A stretch of 64,000 nucleotides of DNA from Moraxella catarrhalis (GTDB lineage Bacteria > Pseudomonadota > Gammaproteobacteria > Pseudomonadales > Moraxellaceae): positions 1-64,000 of the forward strand of contig NZ_LXHE01000006.1 of assembly GCF_001656295.1 (NCBI RefSeq), read 5' to 3'. The translations under genes were made by a program, and so were the position numbers. A model generated the notes under the pieces. It saw nothing but the letters and a program-made list of their open reading frames with translations. It was not told where the DNA came from and ran no database searches. Below, piece after piece: positions 27,867 to 40,150 of the stretch (its first letter is position 1; every line of letters starts with the position of its first letter).

Positions 27867-28598
27867 TCATTTGTGCAGACCACACTCTTTGCTGTCTTTA
27901 TGCTCCCACCACCAGCGTCCTGCACGAATGTCCTCGCCTTGTTTGACGGGCATGGTGCAAGGCTCACAGCCAATGGAAGGATAGCCTTGGTGATACAGCT
28001 CATTAAAAGGTATATTTTTGGTCAAAATATATGCCCACACATCCGCCGCCTGCCAATCAAAAATCGGATTGTATTTGGCGATACCGCGTTCTAGATCCGC
28101 TTCTGCCAAATTCAGCTCAGTGCGAGTGACCGACTGCTCGCGGCGCTGCCCTGTCAGCCAAGCATCAGCATCGACCAAAGCACGATTTAAAGGCTCAACT
28201 TTACGAATAAAGCAGCACGATTTGCGCAGATCGACACTCTCATAAAAAGCGTTTAAGCCATGATTTGCCACATAGTCCGCCACCGCTTGTGGATCTGGTT
28301 CATAAGTTTTGAAATTCAGTGCAGGATAGCGCGCCTTGACGGTGTCAATGAGGCTGAGCGTTTCGGCATTGAGTCTGCCCGTCTGCAAAGTAAATACTTC
28401 AGTGCTGGGATGGTGATTAGCCAATGCATCGGTGATGACCATATCTTCTACCTGCAAGCTGCTGGCAAACTTGACGGCATGATGCTTGGCGTGGATGTCT
28501 GCTAAGCGCGCGTGCAGGGTGTTGATTTTGTCATCAAGACCTTGAATGGTCTCATCACTTGGCGCTGGGATCTGCCAAAGTACAGGTTTGATCATCAT
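27867..28598 (-). CDS. cysH: Assimilatory adenylylsulfate (APS) reductase CysH
   Basis: CysH reduces activated sulfate to sulfite with thioredoxin-type electrons. The cysteine pairs C128-C129 (KSCCFIRK) and C211/C214 (GCEPC) mark the [4Fe-4S]-containing, APS-using type rather than the E. coli PAPS type. The catalytic C239 sits in the C-terminal ECGLH motif. The start is placed at the ATG at 28598 (243 residues), preceded by GAGAG. The frame is open further upstream to 28718 but encodes an unlikely tryptophan-rich leader. It is the first gene of cysH-cysD-cysN. Confidence 0.93.
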   Translation of the reverse strand: MMIKPVLWQIPAPSDETIQGLDDKINTLHARLADIHAKHHAVKFASSLQVEDMVITDALANHHPSTEVFTLQTGRLNAETLSLIDTVKARYPALNFKTYEPDPQAVADYVANHGLNAFYESVDLRKSCCFIRKVEPLNRALVDADAWLTGQRREQSVTRTELNLAEADLERGIAKYNPIFDWQAADVWAYILTKNIPFNELYHQGYPSIGCEPCTMPVKQGEDIRAGRWWWEHKDSKECGLHK

Positions 28599-28935
28599 GA
28601 TTTTGGCTCTCAAATTGGCTAAATAGACGGCTAGATGATTTGATCTGCGGATCGGTTCATTTGGATACTGCACAAAGTACCACCACCACCAAAAAATCGA
28701 AAATAACTTTTTGTACAAAGTAAATCACTTTTTGGCATTAGTAATCCCATTTGAGCCAATCTTAACCTATCAGCGCCCAAAATAAGGCATGCCAACCCCT
28801 TTAACTTCGGTCATAACCACCGAATGTCTGTACAATTTCTACATAATCCTTACATAAAATAGCACTTGCCAAATACCCTTGCACCAAAGATATGATATAG
28901 TTCACAGTTATTTTTTGTGAGTTTTAGGAGTTGTC
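28599..28935. other. Divergent intergenic region between cysH and the patatin-like gene
   Basis: About 340 bases without a credible gene. It contains a 10-bp palindrome TTTGTACAAA at 28710-28719 and an inverted repeat TTCGGT-N7-ACCGAA at 28806-28824. A CGCCCAAA octamer lies at 28774-28781. Any CysB-type site is too loose a motif to call by eye. Confidence 0.45.
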
Positions 28936-30087
28936 ATGAGATTGGCTGTCGCAGCTGTACCTGTCTTTGCACTGATACTGACGGCTTGTGGTAGCACCAC
29001 GCCGCCATCCACCGCCCAAGTGTCAGCCACGCCAAAAGCCGATGAGGCGCGCCCTGTCGTGGCTTTGGTGCTTGGTGGGGGTGGCACGCGTGGCTTTGCG
29101 CATATTGGGGCGATCGAGTCGCTTGAGGCGCATGGCATCCGCCCTGATATGGTGGTCGGCACCAGCGCTGGGGCTTTGGTGGGCGCGGTTTATGCCAGTG
29201 GTAAGACGCCATCTGAGATGATCGCTCTTGCCGATACTGTCAAAGAAACGGATTTGATTGAAATTACGCCCTCACAGCAGGGCTTGATTGACGGAACACG
29301 CCTGCGTCGCTATGTCAATGAACAAGTCAACCATCGCCCCATCGAAGCTTTTCCCATACGCTATGCGGCGGTAGCAACACAGATGCACACCAATACGGCA
29401 GTAACTTTTAGAACTGGCGAAGCAGGACTGGCTGTCCAAGCCTCATCTAGCGTCCCAAAATTATTCATCCCACCACGCATTCCCAAAACAGGTGGCAAAA
29501 AATATGTAGATGGCTCACAAGTGGCGTTATTACCCACACGCATCGCCAAAAGTCTGGGCGCTGATGTCATCATCGCTGTCGATGTCATGGGCGAAAGACA
29601 AGCACCTGATTCAAACACTCCGCACACGCAAGGCAGTAGTATCAATATCCAACGAAATGAGACGGGCATCAGCGCCAAATGGGGCGATAAGACCATGACT
29701 GTGCCAATCGATATCGATAAGCTCAATGACGCTGCCAAAGGCTTGCCTGTCGATATGCCACTGGGCGATCTGCTTGGCGCGGTCATGCAGTCTATTCCTA
29801 CTAACACCAATATTTCTCTACCAAAACAGCTACCTACCAAGACCTCCGAGTTTTCTCGATGGTTTGGTAATTTGGGTGCTAATATGACCGCCGAGCCTGA
29901 AGATATCCATGCTGCCGATGTCCTAATCCGTCCCAAGATGACAGGTGCTGCTGTCTTTGACAGCACCGACCGAACGCGGCTTATCAATGAAGGCAGGCTT
30001 GCTACAGACGCGCAAATCACCGCCATCAAAAAAGCCATCGAAGATGCTCGTGCGCTTAAACACGCCCAAATACAAACAATTCAATAA
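28936..30087 (+). CDS. Patatin-like phospholipase lipoprotein (RssA-type)
   Basis: This 383-residue predicted lipoprotein has a lipobox LTAC (C18) after a hydrophobic N-terminus. A patatin domain begins around residue 40. It shows the oxyanion motif GGGGTRG (47-53), the nucleophile elbow GTSAG with S77, and the DGS dyad aspartate D192. Lipid acyl hydrolase activity in the cell envelope is therefore likely. The C-terminal portion from about 210 is less conserved. AGGAG lies 5 bases before the ATG. The gene is monocistronic and ends in a bidirectional terminator. Confidence 0.9.
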   Translation: MRLAVAAVPVFALILTACGSTTPPSTAQVSATPKADEARPVVALVLGGGGTRGFAHIGAIESLEAHGIRPDMVVGTSAGALVGAVYASGKTPSEMIALADTVKETDLIEITPSQQGLIDGTRLRRYVNEQVNHRPIEAFPIRYAAVATQMHTNTAVTFRTGEAGLAVQASSSVPKLFIPPRIPKTGGKKYVDGSQVALLPTRIAKSLGADVIIAVDVMGERQAPDSNTPHTQGSSINIQRNETGISAKWGDKTMTVPIDIDKLNDAAKGLPVDMPLGDLLGAVMQSIPTNTNISLPKQLPTKTSEFSRWFGNLGANMTAEPEDIHAADVLIRPKMTGAAVFDSTDRTRLINEGRLATDAQITAIKKAIEDARALKHAQIQTIQ

Positions 30088-30126
30088 AAAATACCGCCAA
30101 GCATAAGCATCTTGACGGTATTTTTA
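30087..30126 (+). terminator. Bidirectional terminator
   Basis: The stem AAAATACCG-CAAG / CTTG-CGGTATTTT with one mismatch and flanking A and T runs lies between the convergent patatin-like gene and the small secreted protein gene. Confidence 0.8.
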
Positions 30127-30591
30127 TTAGAATTGGCAAGATGGTGAGGCGGTCGGGGTATGAGCGTAATTAAACAGCATACCATGAGGAAAAGCGACAG
30201 ACAAAATCTCATCATCAAAACTTTGTCTTAAAGTCAGACTTTGCTTAGGTATAAGACTCACAACTTGCAGATAAGAAAATTTTTCTTTGGTTTTAAGGTC
30301 TGTCATTGCCATCTTATCGCCTTCGGGCATCAAAGTGTTGATGCTTGAGTCGAGCTGCTGATATCTGCCATGTGGCAAGCAGCGAAAATCAACTTTTTGG
30401 GTGATGATCATGCCGTTATCAGACTGGCGAAAGCTCACTATCGATACCATAGGCTGATCTTTGGGCGGCGTCATCAGCCAATAGCCATCATAAATTTCAT
30501 TAGGCAGCTGATAAGGTTTGGACTCTAAAGCAAAACTGCTTTGGATACCGATTACAGTCAAGATGACAGCAAAATAAAAAGGCGTTTTCAT
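30127..30591 (-). CDS. Secreted protein of unknown function
   Basis: This 154-residue protein has a clear signal peptide (MKTPFYFAVILTVIGIQSSFA, cleavage likely after residue 21). The mature part is about 130 residues, with two cysteines near the middle and the C-terminus (FRCLPHG and the terminal SCQF) that could form a disulfide. I do not recognise the family. TAGGAC lies just before the ATG. It is flanked by terminators on both sides, so it is expressed alone, and no partner is suggested by context. Confidence 0.75.
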   Translation of the reverse strand: MKTPFYFAVILTVIGIQSSFALESKPYQLPNEIYDGYWLMTPPKDQPMVSIVSFRQSDNGMIITQKVDFRCLPHGRYQQLDSSINTLMPEGDKMAMTDLKTKEKFSYLQVVSLIPKQSLTLRQSFDDEILSVAFPHGMLFNYAHTPTASPSCQF

Positions 30592-30611
30592 CGTCCTATC
30601 CTAATATATTT

Positions 30612-30647
30612 AAAAAACCCCAAGCACAAAGTCATGCTTGGGTTTTT
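30612..30647 (-). terminator. Terminator of fadBA
   Basis: The stem AAACCCCAAGCA / TGCTTGGGTTT, with one bulged C, is followed by T residues on the near side and flanked by A residues beyond. It is about 50 bases after the fadA stop on the minus strand. Confidence 0.75.
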
Positions 30648-30694
30648 GTTGTGGCTGTGTGTTAATTCACACACATCGTCATCTTAAATACGTT

Positions 30695-34050
<3,356 letters not shown>

Positions 34051-34142
34051 GAATACCCCTTATGGTGTTAGTCAATCGCGCTGCCTTGCTTTTGGCAACC
34101 GTGCACCTAATATAGCACACCGATCATGCTATTTCATCTGTC

Positions 34143-34158
34143 ATTTGACTGATCAAAT
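34143..34158 (-). promoter_or_regulatory. Palindrome upstream of fadB
   Basis: ATTTGA-CTGA-TCAAAT is a perfect 6-bp inverted repeat. It lies about 30 bases upstream of a minus-strand TATATT (34109-34114), a possible -10. It could bind a fatty-acid-responsive repressor, but the identity is unknown. Confidence 0.4.
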
Positions 34159-34257
34159 ATGACCGATGGGTCACCAATTTTTGGGTGATACGCCTTGCAG
34201 CGTCAAGCGGTCTTGGCTCTCTAAGTTGGCTCAAATTTAGCGACTGGATAATAATTA

Positions 34258-34286
34258 TTTACAAAAATTCGCTATTTTAATAAGAT
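34258..34286 (+). promoter_or_regulatory. Promoter of the J-like/LprI protein gene
   Basis: TTTACA (34258-34263) and TAAGAT (34281-34286) are spaced by exactly 17 bases, about 40 bases before the ATG at 34327. Confidence 0.5.
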
Positions 34287-34326
34287 ATGCGTAATAATCC
34301 ACTTCTTTAATTGATTAAGCATTCTT

Positions 34327-35448
34327 ATGGCACAGCAAACTTATTATGATATTTTGGGCATCTCCCAAAATGCAGGCATCGAAATCATTCATGCCGCTTA
34401 TCAAGCACTCAATCAAAAATACCAAACCGCGCCCAATGCCACTGAGCAGCTGATACAGATTCGCCAAGCTTATGCGGTGCTGTCTGATCCGATCAAGCGT
34501 GCAGAGTATGACTCATGGCTGCGGATGAGTAGCCAATTTGGGCAGAGCGCACCGCCGCCTTTTGGCACGCACCCTGCCACTACGCCGCCCATCGGCACTG
34601 CTGGCTATCGCACACAGTCGCCCAAAGCCAAAGGCTCATCAGCTGCTGCATGGGTGATCGGGATACTGGCGGCGCTGATTGCGGTGGCGGTTTTGGCGTA
34701 TGTTTTGGTGTCGTCGTCTGGGTTTTTTGGGGATCAAGATGAGCCAGTGACGCCCCTTGAGCAGGCGCCCTCTCAGGCGACCCAAGCACCTGAGCTACAC
34801 CCCATCGAACCGATCGCCCCGCCGACACCTACTGCCACGCCACAGCAGCAAGCCGCGCGCGATCAAGCGCACGCTGCGTATCTGGCGGCAGTCGGTCGCA
34901 TCAATGCCGTCTGGAACAGCCTGCCCAAGACCACCCAAGACTCGCTGCGTGACGAGCAGCGCAGCATCAATAACGCACGCGAACAAACCTGTAAAGCACA
35001 AGCCGCAAGCCAATACAGCCATCCGCTAGATATCGAAGCGGCGCGCTATCACTGCGAAGTGCCCATGCTTGATGAGCGCACCCAAACCCTACGCGTCTAT
35101 GCTGCCAGCATCTCCAGTCAGCCGACCATCGTCCGCGAGCCGATCTATGTCCCAACGCCTGTCTATGTCGATAGCGATGATCCTGTCAGCCACACCACAC
35201 CAAGTGAAGCGCGCGCCTTATATGATGACGCCGTGGCGAATATCAACGCCGTCTGGAATAGCCTGCCTGACGAGATGCGCCAAATACTGCGCGATGAGCA
35301 GCGCGCGGTGAATGCCGATCGCGAACGCCGCTGCAAGACTTACGCCCAAAGCGTCTATCAAAGCCGTAGCGACCAGACTGTCGCGCGCTATCTGTGCGAA
35401 GTGCCTGAGCTTGACGAGCGCGCTGCTGAGCTTAGCCAGTATTATTGA
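34327..35448 (+). CDS. J-like domain membrane protein with two LprI-like repeats
   Basis: This 373-residue protein has three parts. Residues 1 to about 66 resemble a J domain (TYYDILGISQNA and AYAVLSDPIKRAEYD). The HPD motif that activates Hsp70 is replaced by Q33-T34-A35, so chaperone stimulation is unlikely. One membrane helix follows at about 106-130, then a proline/threonine-rich linker. Two copies of an approximately 75-residue domain occupy about 181-258 and 298-372. Each has INAVWNSLP, LRDEQR and a cysteine pair (C222/C243 and C336/C357), resembling LprI/DUF1311 lysozyme-inhibitor-type domains. If the first part is cytoplasmic, the repeats lie in the periplasm. The function is unknown. 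Confidence 0.75.
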   Translation: MAQQTYYDILGISQNAGIEIIHAAYQALNQKYQTAPNATEQLIQIRQAYAVLSDPIKRAEYDSWLRMSSQFGQSAPPPFGTHPATTPPIGTAGYRTQSPKAKGSSAAAWVIGILAALIAVAVLAYVLVSSSGFFGDQDEPVTPLEQAPSQATQAPELHPIEPIAPPTPTATPQQQAARDQAHAAYLAAVGRINAVWNSLPKTTQDSLRDEQRSINNAREQTCKAQAASQYSHPLDIEAARYHCEVPMLDERTQTLRVYAASISSQPTIVREPIYVPTPVYVDSDDPVSHTTPSEARALYDDAVANINAVWNSLPDEMRQILRDEQRAVNADRERRCKTYAQSVYQSRSDQTVARYLCEVPELDERAAELSQYY

Positions 35449-35473
35449 TTTTCAACCATTAAAAGGAGTTATT

Positions 35474-35926
35474 ATGACCCGTCTCTATCCCATCGCCCTG
35501 ATGCTGATGACAGCACTCACCGTCCTGCCTGCTCAAGCAGCCGACTGGCGCTTTATTCCTTCAACTTCATCTAACAACGAGACCCACTATGTCGATTATG
35601 ACAGTCTAAAGCGGCACAGCTTTAAAGGGGGTGGGCGGTACTACACCGCTTGGACAAAGACTACTTATCCAAGCGCCCAAAAATCACCTAATGGCAATCT
35701 GTATCAAGAACTGACAGCCTTTCAATACTTTGACTGCTCAAACCAAAAGTCGAATGGTGATGCCGTACACTTCTACACCAGCACAGGGCAGCTAGTGGAT
35801 AGTGGGACTTGGACAATTTCAACCACTTCATCAGCCACTTGGGATCGTGCAATACCTGATAGCATAGGTGCGGCCACGCTTGATAGCGTCTGTAGTCTGG
35901 CAAGACAGAAGTTTGGCAGTATCTAG
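35474..35926 (+). CDS. Secreted protein with surface-adhesin protein E-like domain
   Basis: This 150-residue exported protein starts at the ATG at 35474, preceded by AAAGGAG. The frame is open further upstream, but that would run back into the previous gene. A signal peptide ends near PAQAADW (cleavage about residue 22). The mature part fits the pattern of the surface-adhesin protein E family: WRFIP at the start, THYVDYDSLKR, a lysine/tyrosine-rich strand, YFDCSNQ and a C-terminal DSVCSLA. The two cysteines are likely disulfide-bonded. In Haemophilus, protein E is an adhesin; here the role is not established. It lies 25 bases after the J-like gene. Confidence 0.7.
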   Translation: MTRLYPIALMLMTALTVLPAQAADWRFIPSTSSNNETHYVDYDSLKRHSFKGGGRYYTAWTKTTYPSAQKSPNGNLYQELTAFQYFDCSNQKSNGDAVHFYTSTGQLVDSGTWTISTTSSATWDRAIPDSIGAATLDSVCSLARQKFGSI

Positions 35927-35991
35927 CATCTAGCATCATCTATCCGCCCAAGGCAGGGCGGGGAGATGAGCGATCTTATTAAGGATTAATT

Positions 35992-36549
35992 ATGTACCCT
36001 TTTATCCGTTTGGGCGTATCCATCACCAAAAGCGCGCTCAGCGCGCTGCGCGGCGAGCACCTGCCCATCACAGGGACGAGCGTCATCCACTATACGTGTA
36101 ATATCAATGATATTGATAATTTTCTTGAATTAAATAATGGTCGCGTGCTGACCTTATTTGACTTGGGTCGTACGGATTTTGCGATCCGCACAGGGCTTGG
36201 CAAAGAGCTACTTCGCCAAAAATGGGGCTTAGTCGTGGCGGGCAGCAGCGTGCAGTACCGTAAGCGTGTGCGCCTGTTTCAAAAACTGAGCATCCAAACC
36301 CACTTGATCGGTGTCGATGAGCGCTGGTTTTATATTGAGCAAGTCATGACAGTCAATGGTCAAGCCACCTCCCAAGCCCTGCTACGTACTGGCGTCACCA
36401 ACATCAAAACTGGCAAGACCATCCCCACCGAGCAGGTGCTGGCTGCGGTAGGTTATGCCGATTTTCAGCTGCCGCCGCCTGAGTGGGTGCAAGCGTGGAT
36501 CGATGCCGACAAAATACGTCAATTCTCCCAAAAACAATCCGCTGAGTGA
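35992..36549 (+). CDS. Thioesterase-like superfamily protein (THEM6-type hotdog fold)
   Basis: This 185-residue protein is probably an acyl-CoA thioesterase of the 4HBT_2 kind. Hotdog-fold landmarks are visible: NNGRVLTLFDLGRTDFAIRTGL, in which the aspartate probably aligns with the catalytic position, then YRKRVRLFQKLSIQTHLIG and ALLRTGVTNIKTGKTIP. It has no signal peptide. AAGGA lies upstream of the ATG. It shares its direction with the two preceding envelope-related genes but is separated from them by 65 bases. The substrate is unknown. Confidence 0.8.
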   Translation: MYPFIRLGVSITKSALSALRGEHLPITGTSVIHYTCNINDIDNFLELNNGRVLTLFDLGRTDFAIRTGLGKELLRQKWGLVVAGSSVQYRKRVRLFQKLSIQTHLIGVDERWFYIEQVMTVNGQATSQALLRTGVTNIKTGKTIPTEQVLAAVGYADFQLPPPEWVQAWIDADKIRQFSQKQSAE

Positions 36550-36559
36550 TATCAGCGGA
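36538..36559. terminator. Bidirectional hairpin between the thioesterase gene and clpX
   Basis: A perfect stem TCCGCTGA / TCAGCGGA has a 6-base loop. On the minus strand it is followed by TTGTTTTT, so it probably ends clpX transcription. On the plus strand only scattered T residues follow. Confidence 0.6.
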
Positions 36560-36570
36560 TTGGTTGGGTT

Positions 36571-37872
36571 TTAGGGTTTGGTGATCGGTGCTTCGCCACC
36601 TTCGATGACGCCTTTGGTGACGATGACTTCTTTGACATCTGTCATGCTAGGCAGCTCATACATGGTATCCATCAGCACATTTTCGATGATGGAGCGCAGA
36701 CCACGCGCGCCTGTCTTACGCTCTTGGGCGCGCTTGGCGATGGCGGTGAGTGCTTCAGGCTCAAAAGTCAGCTGAACGCCTTCCATCTCAAATAAATACT
36801 GATACTGCTTAACCAGCGCATTTTTAGGTTCGGTGAGAATTTGCACCAGCGCCGCTTCATCCAGCTCTTCTAGACTTGCAATCACTGGCAGACGACCGAT
36901 CAGCTCAGGAATCAGACCAAACTTAATCAAATCTTCGGCTTCAACTTCACGAAACAGCTCGGTGATGCTCGATTCATCTTGGGCTTTGACATCAGCATTA
37001 AAGCCGATGCCTGTCTTTTCGGTGCGCTGACGGATTACTTTATCTAGCCCAGCGAATGCACCGCCCACGATCATTAGGATATTACTGGTATCCACCTGAA
37101 TCATCTCTTGGCGTGGATGCTTGCGACCGCCTTGAGGTGGAATATTTGCCACAGTGCCTTCGATGAGCTTGAGCAGGGCTTGCTGTACGCCTTCGCCCGA
37201 GACATCGCGCGTGATTGATGGGTTTTCGCTTTTGCGAGAAATTTTATCAATCTCATCAATATAAATGATGCCTTTTTCGGCTTTTTGGACATCATAATCC
37301 GAGGCTTGTAATAGCTTTTGTACGATATTTTCAACATCTTCGCCCACATAGCCTGCTTCGGTCAGCGTGGTGGCATCCGCCATCGCAAATGGCACATCCA
37401 GCATCTTGGCAAGTGTCTGTGCCAGTAGCGTCTTACCTGAGCCTGTCGGTCCGATGAGCAGGATATTTGACTTAGACAGCTCAACGCCATCAGCATCAGG
37501 CTTATCTGCCGCAACTTTTAGGCGCTTATAGTGGTTATAAACTGCCACAGACAGCGCCTTTTTGGCGGCATCTTGACCGATCACATAGTCATCTAAGTGA
37601 GCGCGCAGCTCTTTTGGCTTGGGCAGCGCTTTGTTTTGCCACTCGTCTGCTTGATCATCGCTCATGCTTGGCTGAGCACTTTCGGCGGTTTTGTCGGTAG
37701 TGACAGTCGTGGCTCTGCGTGATTTGGGTTTTTGGGTCAAATCACCCAACAAATCACCGCACACCTCGATGCATTCATTGCAAATATTGGCGTCATTGCC
37801 AGCGATGAGTTTTTGGACTTCGGTTTTTTTCTTACCACAAAATGAGCAGCTTGGTATCTCTTTGGTTGTCAT
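36571..37872 (-). CDS. clpX: ATP-dependent Clp protease ATP-binding subunit ClpX
   Basis: ClpX unfolds tagged proteins and feeds them to ClpP. The 433-residue protein has the N-terminal zinc-binding domain (C9, C12, C31, C34). A AAA+ module follows with Walker [12 protein letters not shown], Walker B IIYIDEID, and the pore loop GYVGEDV; the C-terminal [13 protein letters not shown] carries sensor 2. The IGF-type ClpP-binding loop reads [15 protein letters not shown] precedes the ATG. It is 9 bases downstream of clpP in the order tig-clpP-clpX. Confidence 0.97.
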   Translation of the reverse strand: MTTKEIPSCSFCGKKKTEVQKLIAGNDANICNECIEVCGDLLGDLTQKPKSRRATTVTTDKTAESAQPSMSDDQADEWQNKALPKPKELRAHLDDYVIGQDAAKKALSVAVYNHYKRLKVAADKPDADGVELSKSNILLIGPTGSGKTLLAQTLAKMLDVPFAMADATTLTEAGYVGEDVENIVQKLLQASDYDVQKAEKGIIYIDEIDKISRKSENPSITRDVSGEGVQQALLKLIEGTVANIPPQGGRKHPRQEMIQVDTSNILMIVGGAFAGLDKVIRQRTEKTGIGFNADVKAQDESSITELFREVEAEDLIKFGLIPELIGRLPVIASLEELDEAALVQILTEPKNALVKQYQYLFEMEGVQLTFEPEALTAIAKRAQERKTGARGLRSIIENVLMDTMYELPSMTDVKEVIVTKGVIEGGEAPITKP

Positions 37873-37881
37873 AACAGCCCC

Positions 37882-38538
37882 TTATAGAGTTTTTGGACGC
37901 TTATCAAGCACCACATCCACCAAGCCGTATTCGCGCGCTTGTTCGGCGCTCATGAAATTATCACGATCGGTATCACGCTCAAGTTTTTCGATCGGCTGAC
38001 CGGTGTGTTCTGCCAGCAGGCGGTTTAGTTTGGCTTTTAGCTCAATGATTTCGCGAGCGTGGATCTCGATATCAGACGCCTGACCACGGAACCCACCCAA
38101 AGGCTGGTGGATCATCACGCGCGAGTTTGCCAGCGCATAGCGTTTGCCTTTTTCGCCCGCTGATAATAAAAATGAGCCCATCGATGCCGCCTGACCCATG
38201 CAGATTGTGGAGACATCAGGTTTAATAAAGTTCATCGTATCATAGATCGCCATGCCCGCCGTCACGACGCCGCCTGGTGAGTTGATGTACAGATGAATGT
38301 CTTTTTCAGGGTTATCCGCCTCCAAAAACAACAGCTGAGCGACAATCAAATTCGCCATATTGTCTTCGACTTGTCCTGTCAAGAAAATCACGCGCTCACG
38401 CAAAAGACGAGAGAAAATATCAAACGAGCGCTCACCGCGACCCGACTGCTCAATCACCATCGGCACTAGTGCATTTTGCGGCGCATAAAAAGTATCAGCA
38501 AGCTGATCGTAATAAGGATTTTGTTTCATGTTCATCAT
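37882..38538 (-). CDS. clpP: ATP-dependent Clp protease proteolytic subunit ClpP
   Basis: ClpP is the serine protease chamber of ClpXP/ClpAP. The catalytic triad is S119 (GQAASMGS), H144 (MIHQPLGG) and D193 (DTDRDNFMS). Start choice: three ATGs lie close together (38538, 38535, 38529). The first is used because TTGGAATT precedes it, giving 218 residues including the usual short propeptide. The longer open frame to 38577 reaches into the tig-clpP hairpin and is unlikely. It lies between tig and clpX on the same strand. Confidence 0.96.
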   Translation of the reverse strand: MMNMKQNPYYDQLADTFYAPQNALVPMVIEQSGRGERSFDIFSRLLRERVIFLTGQVEDNMANLIVAQLLFLEADNPEKDIHLYINSPGGVVTAGMAIYDTMNFIKPDVSTICMGQAASMGSFLLSAGEKGKRYALANSRVMIHQPLGGFRGQASDIEIHAREIIELKAKLNRLLAEHTGQPIEKLERDTDRDNFMSAEQAREYGLVDVVLDKRPKTL

Positions 38539-38562
38539 AATTCCAAGGTTTATTTTTAGAAC

Positions 38563-38587
38563 AAAAACCCCACGCATAAGCCTGGGG
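38563..38587 (-). terminator. Weak terminator or attenuator between tig and clpP
   Basis: The stem CCCCA / TGGGG, extendable by a few inner pairs, is followed on the minus strand by TTTTTGTT. It may reduce but not abolish readthrough into clpP. Confidence 0.5.
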
Positions 38588-38623
38588 CATTTGTAAAATC
38601 ATCAATCAATCCAACTGGCAAGA

Positions 38624-39958
38624 TTAGATGGCTTGCTGCTGGGCTGCTGCTAATAGCTCTTGATATTTGACTTCTTTGTCGCTTACCTTAGCTTGGCTTA
38701 GCAGATAATCAACCACTTGATCTTCTAACACCACAGATTCCACTTGGGCACGCTGTGCTTGATCGTTGGTGTAGTATTCGATCACTTCTGCTGGATCTTC
38801 ATAGTTTTCGGCAGCTTCTGCGATAAAGGCGGTCACACGCTCTTGATCGACTTCAAGTTTTTGGGCATCGATGATTTGGCTTACCAAAACGCCCAAACGC
38901 ACCGCGCGCAATGCTTGGTCTTCAAACAGCTCATTTGGCAGCATATTTGAATCAAAAGTCGCAGGATTTGCGCCGAATTGTTGGGCAAAGCGATTGAGCA
39001 TCAGCTGACGCTGACGGTCAATTTCTTGATCCAGCATGGCTTTTGGCACATCAAATTCATTTTTTTCAAGCAGTGCATCAAACGCAGCTTGCTTGACTTG
39101 ATTTCGACCAGCGTGCTTGACTTCACGCTCCATATTTTTGCGAACATCGGCTTTTAACTTATCTAGACCGCCTTCGGTCACACCAAATAGCTCAAAAAAT
39201 TCTTCATTCAATTCAGGCAAGGTCGCTGCTTTGACTTCTTTGACAGTGATCACAAACTGCGCTTCTTTACCCGCCAAATGCTCTGCTTGATAATCTTCTG
39301 GGAAAGTGACGGTGATGGTTTTTTCTTCGCCAGCTTTCATGCCTTTCATGCCATCTTCAAAGCCTGGGATCATGCGACCTGAACCGATCACCAAAGTGTG
39401 GTTTTCGGCACTGCCGCCTTCGAATTTTTCACCATCAATCGAACCTTCAAAATCAAAAGTCGCTTGATCGCCTTCTTCTAGCTCGCCTTCTTTGGTTTCA
39501 AAAGTTTGGCGCTGCTTTTGTAGATTTTCAATCATGGTATCAACATCTTCGTCAGAGACGCTGGCAACTTGACGCTCAACTTCAATATCGCCCAAGCCTT
39601 GAACTTCTACTTCTGGGAAAGTCTCAACAGTGGCTTGATACACCAAAAAATCATCTTCAAGCTTCACATCGTCAATGTTTGGCACGCCAACGACGCGGAT
39701 TTTTTCGTTGCCAATGGCTTCAAAGACAGTATCACGAATGACATCGTTAATCACTTCTTGCTGAATACCAGCACCATACTGTGAGCGGATGTGTGATACT
39801 GGCACTTTACCTTTACGGAAACCATCAATTTTAGCTGTCTTAGCCACGCTGCGGATGCGGCTTTCAACTTTACTTTGAATGTTGCCCACTGGTACTTTGA
39901 CAGTCAGCTGCGTTTCTTTATCAGAAACCACATTCACAGATACTTGTAAATCACTCAT
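38624..39958 (-). CDS. tig: Trigger factor Tig
   Basis: Trigger factor is a ribosome-bound chaperone and prolyl isomerase acting on nascent chains. The N-terminal ribosome-docking signature GFRKGKVP is at residues 46-53. An FKBP-like PPIase domain spans about 155-245 ([15 protein letters not shown] to FVITVKEVK). The C-terminal helical arms follow. The protein has 444 residues (E. coli 432). AAGGTGAG precedes the ATG. It heads the tig-clpP-clpX cluster, a classic arrangement. Confidence 0.97.
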   Translation of the reverse strand: MSDLQVSVNVVSDKETQLTVKVPVGNIQSKVESRIRSVAKTAKIDGFRKGKVPVSHIRSQYGAGIQQEVINDVIRDTVFEAIGNEKIRVVGVPNIDDVKLEDDFLVYQATVETFPEVEVQGLGDIEVERQVASVSDEDVDTMIENLQKQRQTFETKEGELEEGDQATFDFEGSIDGEKFEGGSAENHTLVIGSGRMIPGFEDGMKGMKAGEEKTITVTFPEDYQAEHLAGKEAQFVITVKEVKAATLPELNEEFFELFGVTEGGLDKLKADVRKNMEREVKHAGRNQVKQAAFDALLEKNEFDVPKAMLDQEIDRQRQLMLNRFAQQFGANPATFDSNMLPNELFEDQALRAVRLGVLVSQIIDAQKLEVDQERVTAFIAEAAENYEDPAEVIEYYTNDQAQRAQVESVVLEDQVVDYLLSQAKVSDKEVKYQELLAAAQQQAI

Positions 39959-40150
39959 AACTCACCTTAATTCGTTTAAAAATAAAAACAGTCGGTCAAA
40001 AGACCAAAATCTAGTTGTGAAAATATACTAATATTCCAATTAAAGAATATTTAACTATAACCACATAAATATATTAAAAGCAATACAGTATAGCCAATCA
40101 TTGTGAAAAATACAACTATTAGCCTTAGTAAAGCCCCAAAATCAAGCCAG

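Noticed and set aside
28599-28718. N-terminal extension of cysH with a run of tryptophans, like an attenuator leader peptide
   Set aside because: The product is an APS reductase with no link to tryptophan. The better start with a ribosome site is at 28598, and the run arises from repeated GGT in non-coding DNA.
29361-30038. 225-codon minus-strand frame over the patatin-like gene
   Set aside because: The plus strand encodes a complete patatin with all catalytic motifs; the antisense frame is a shadow.
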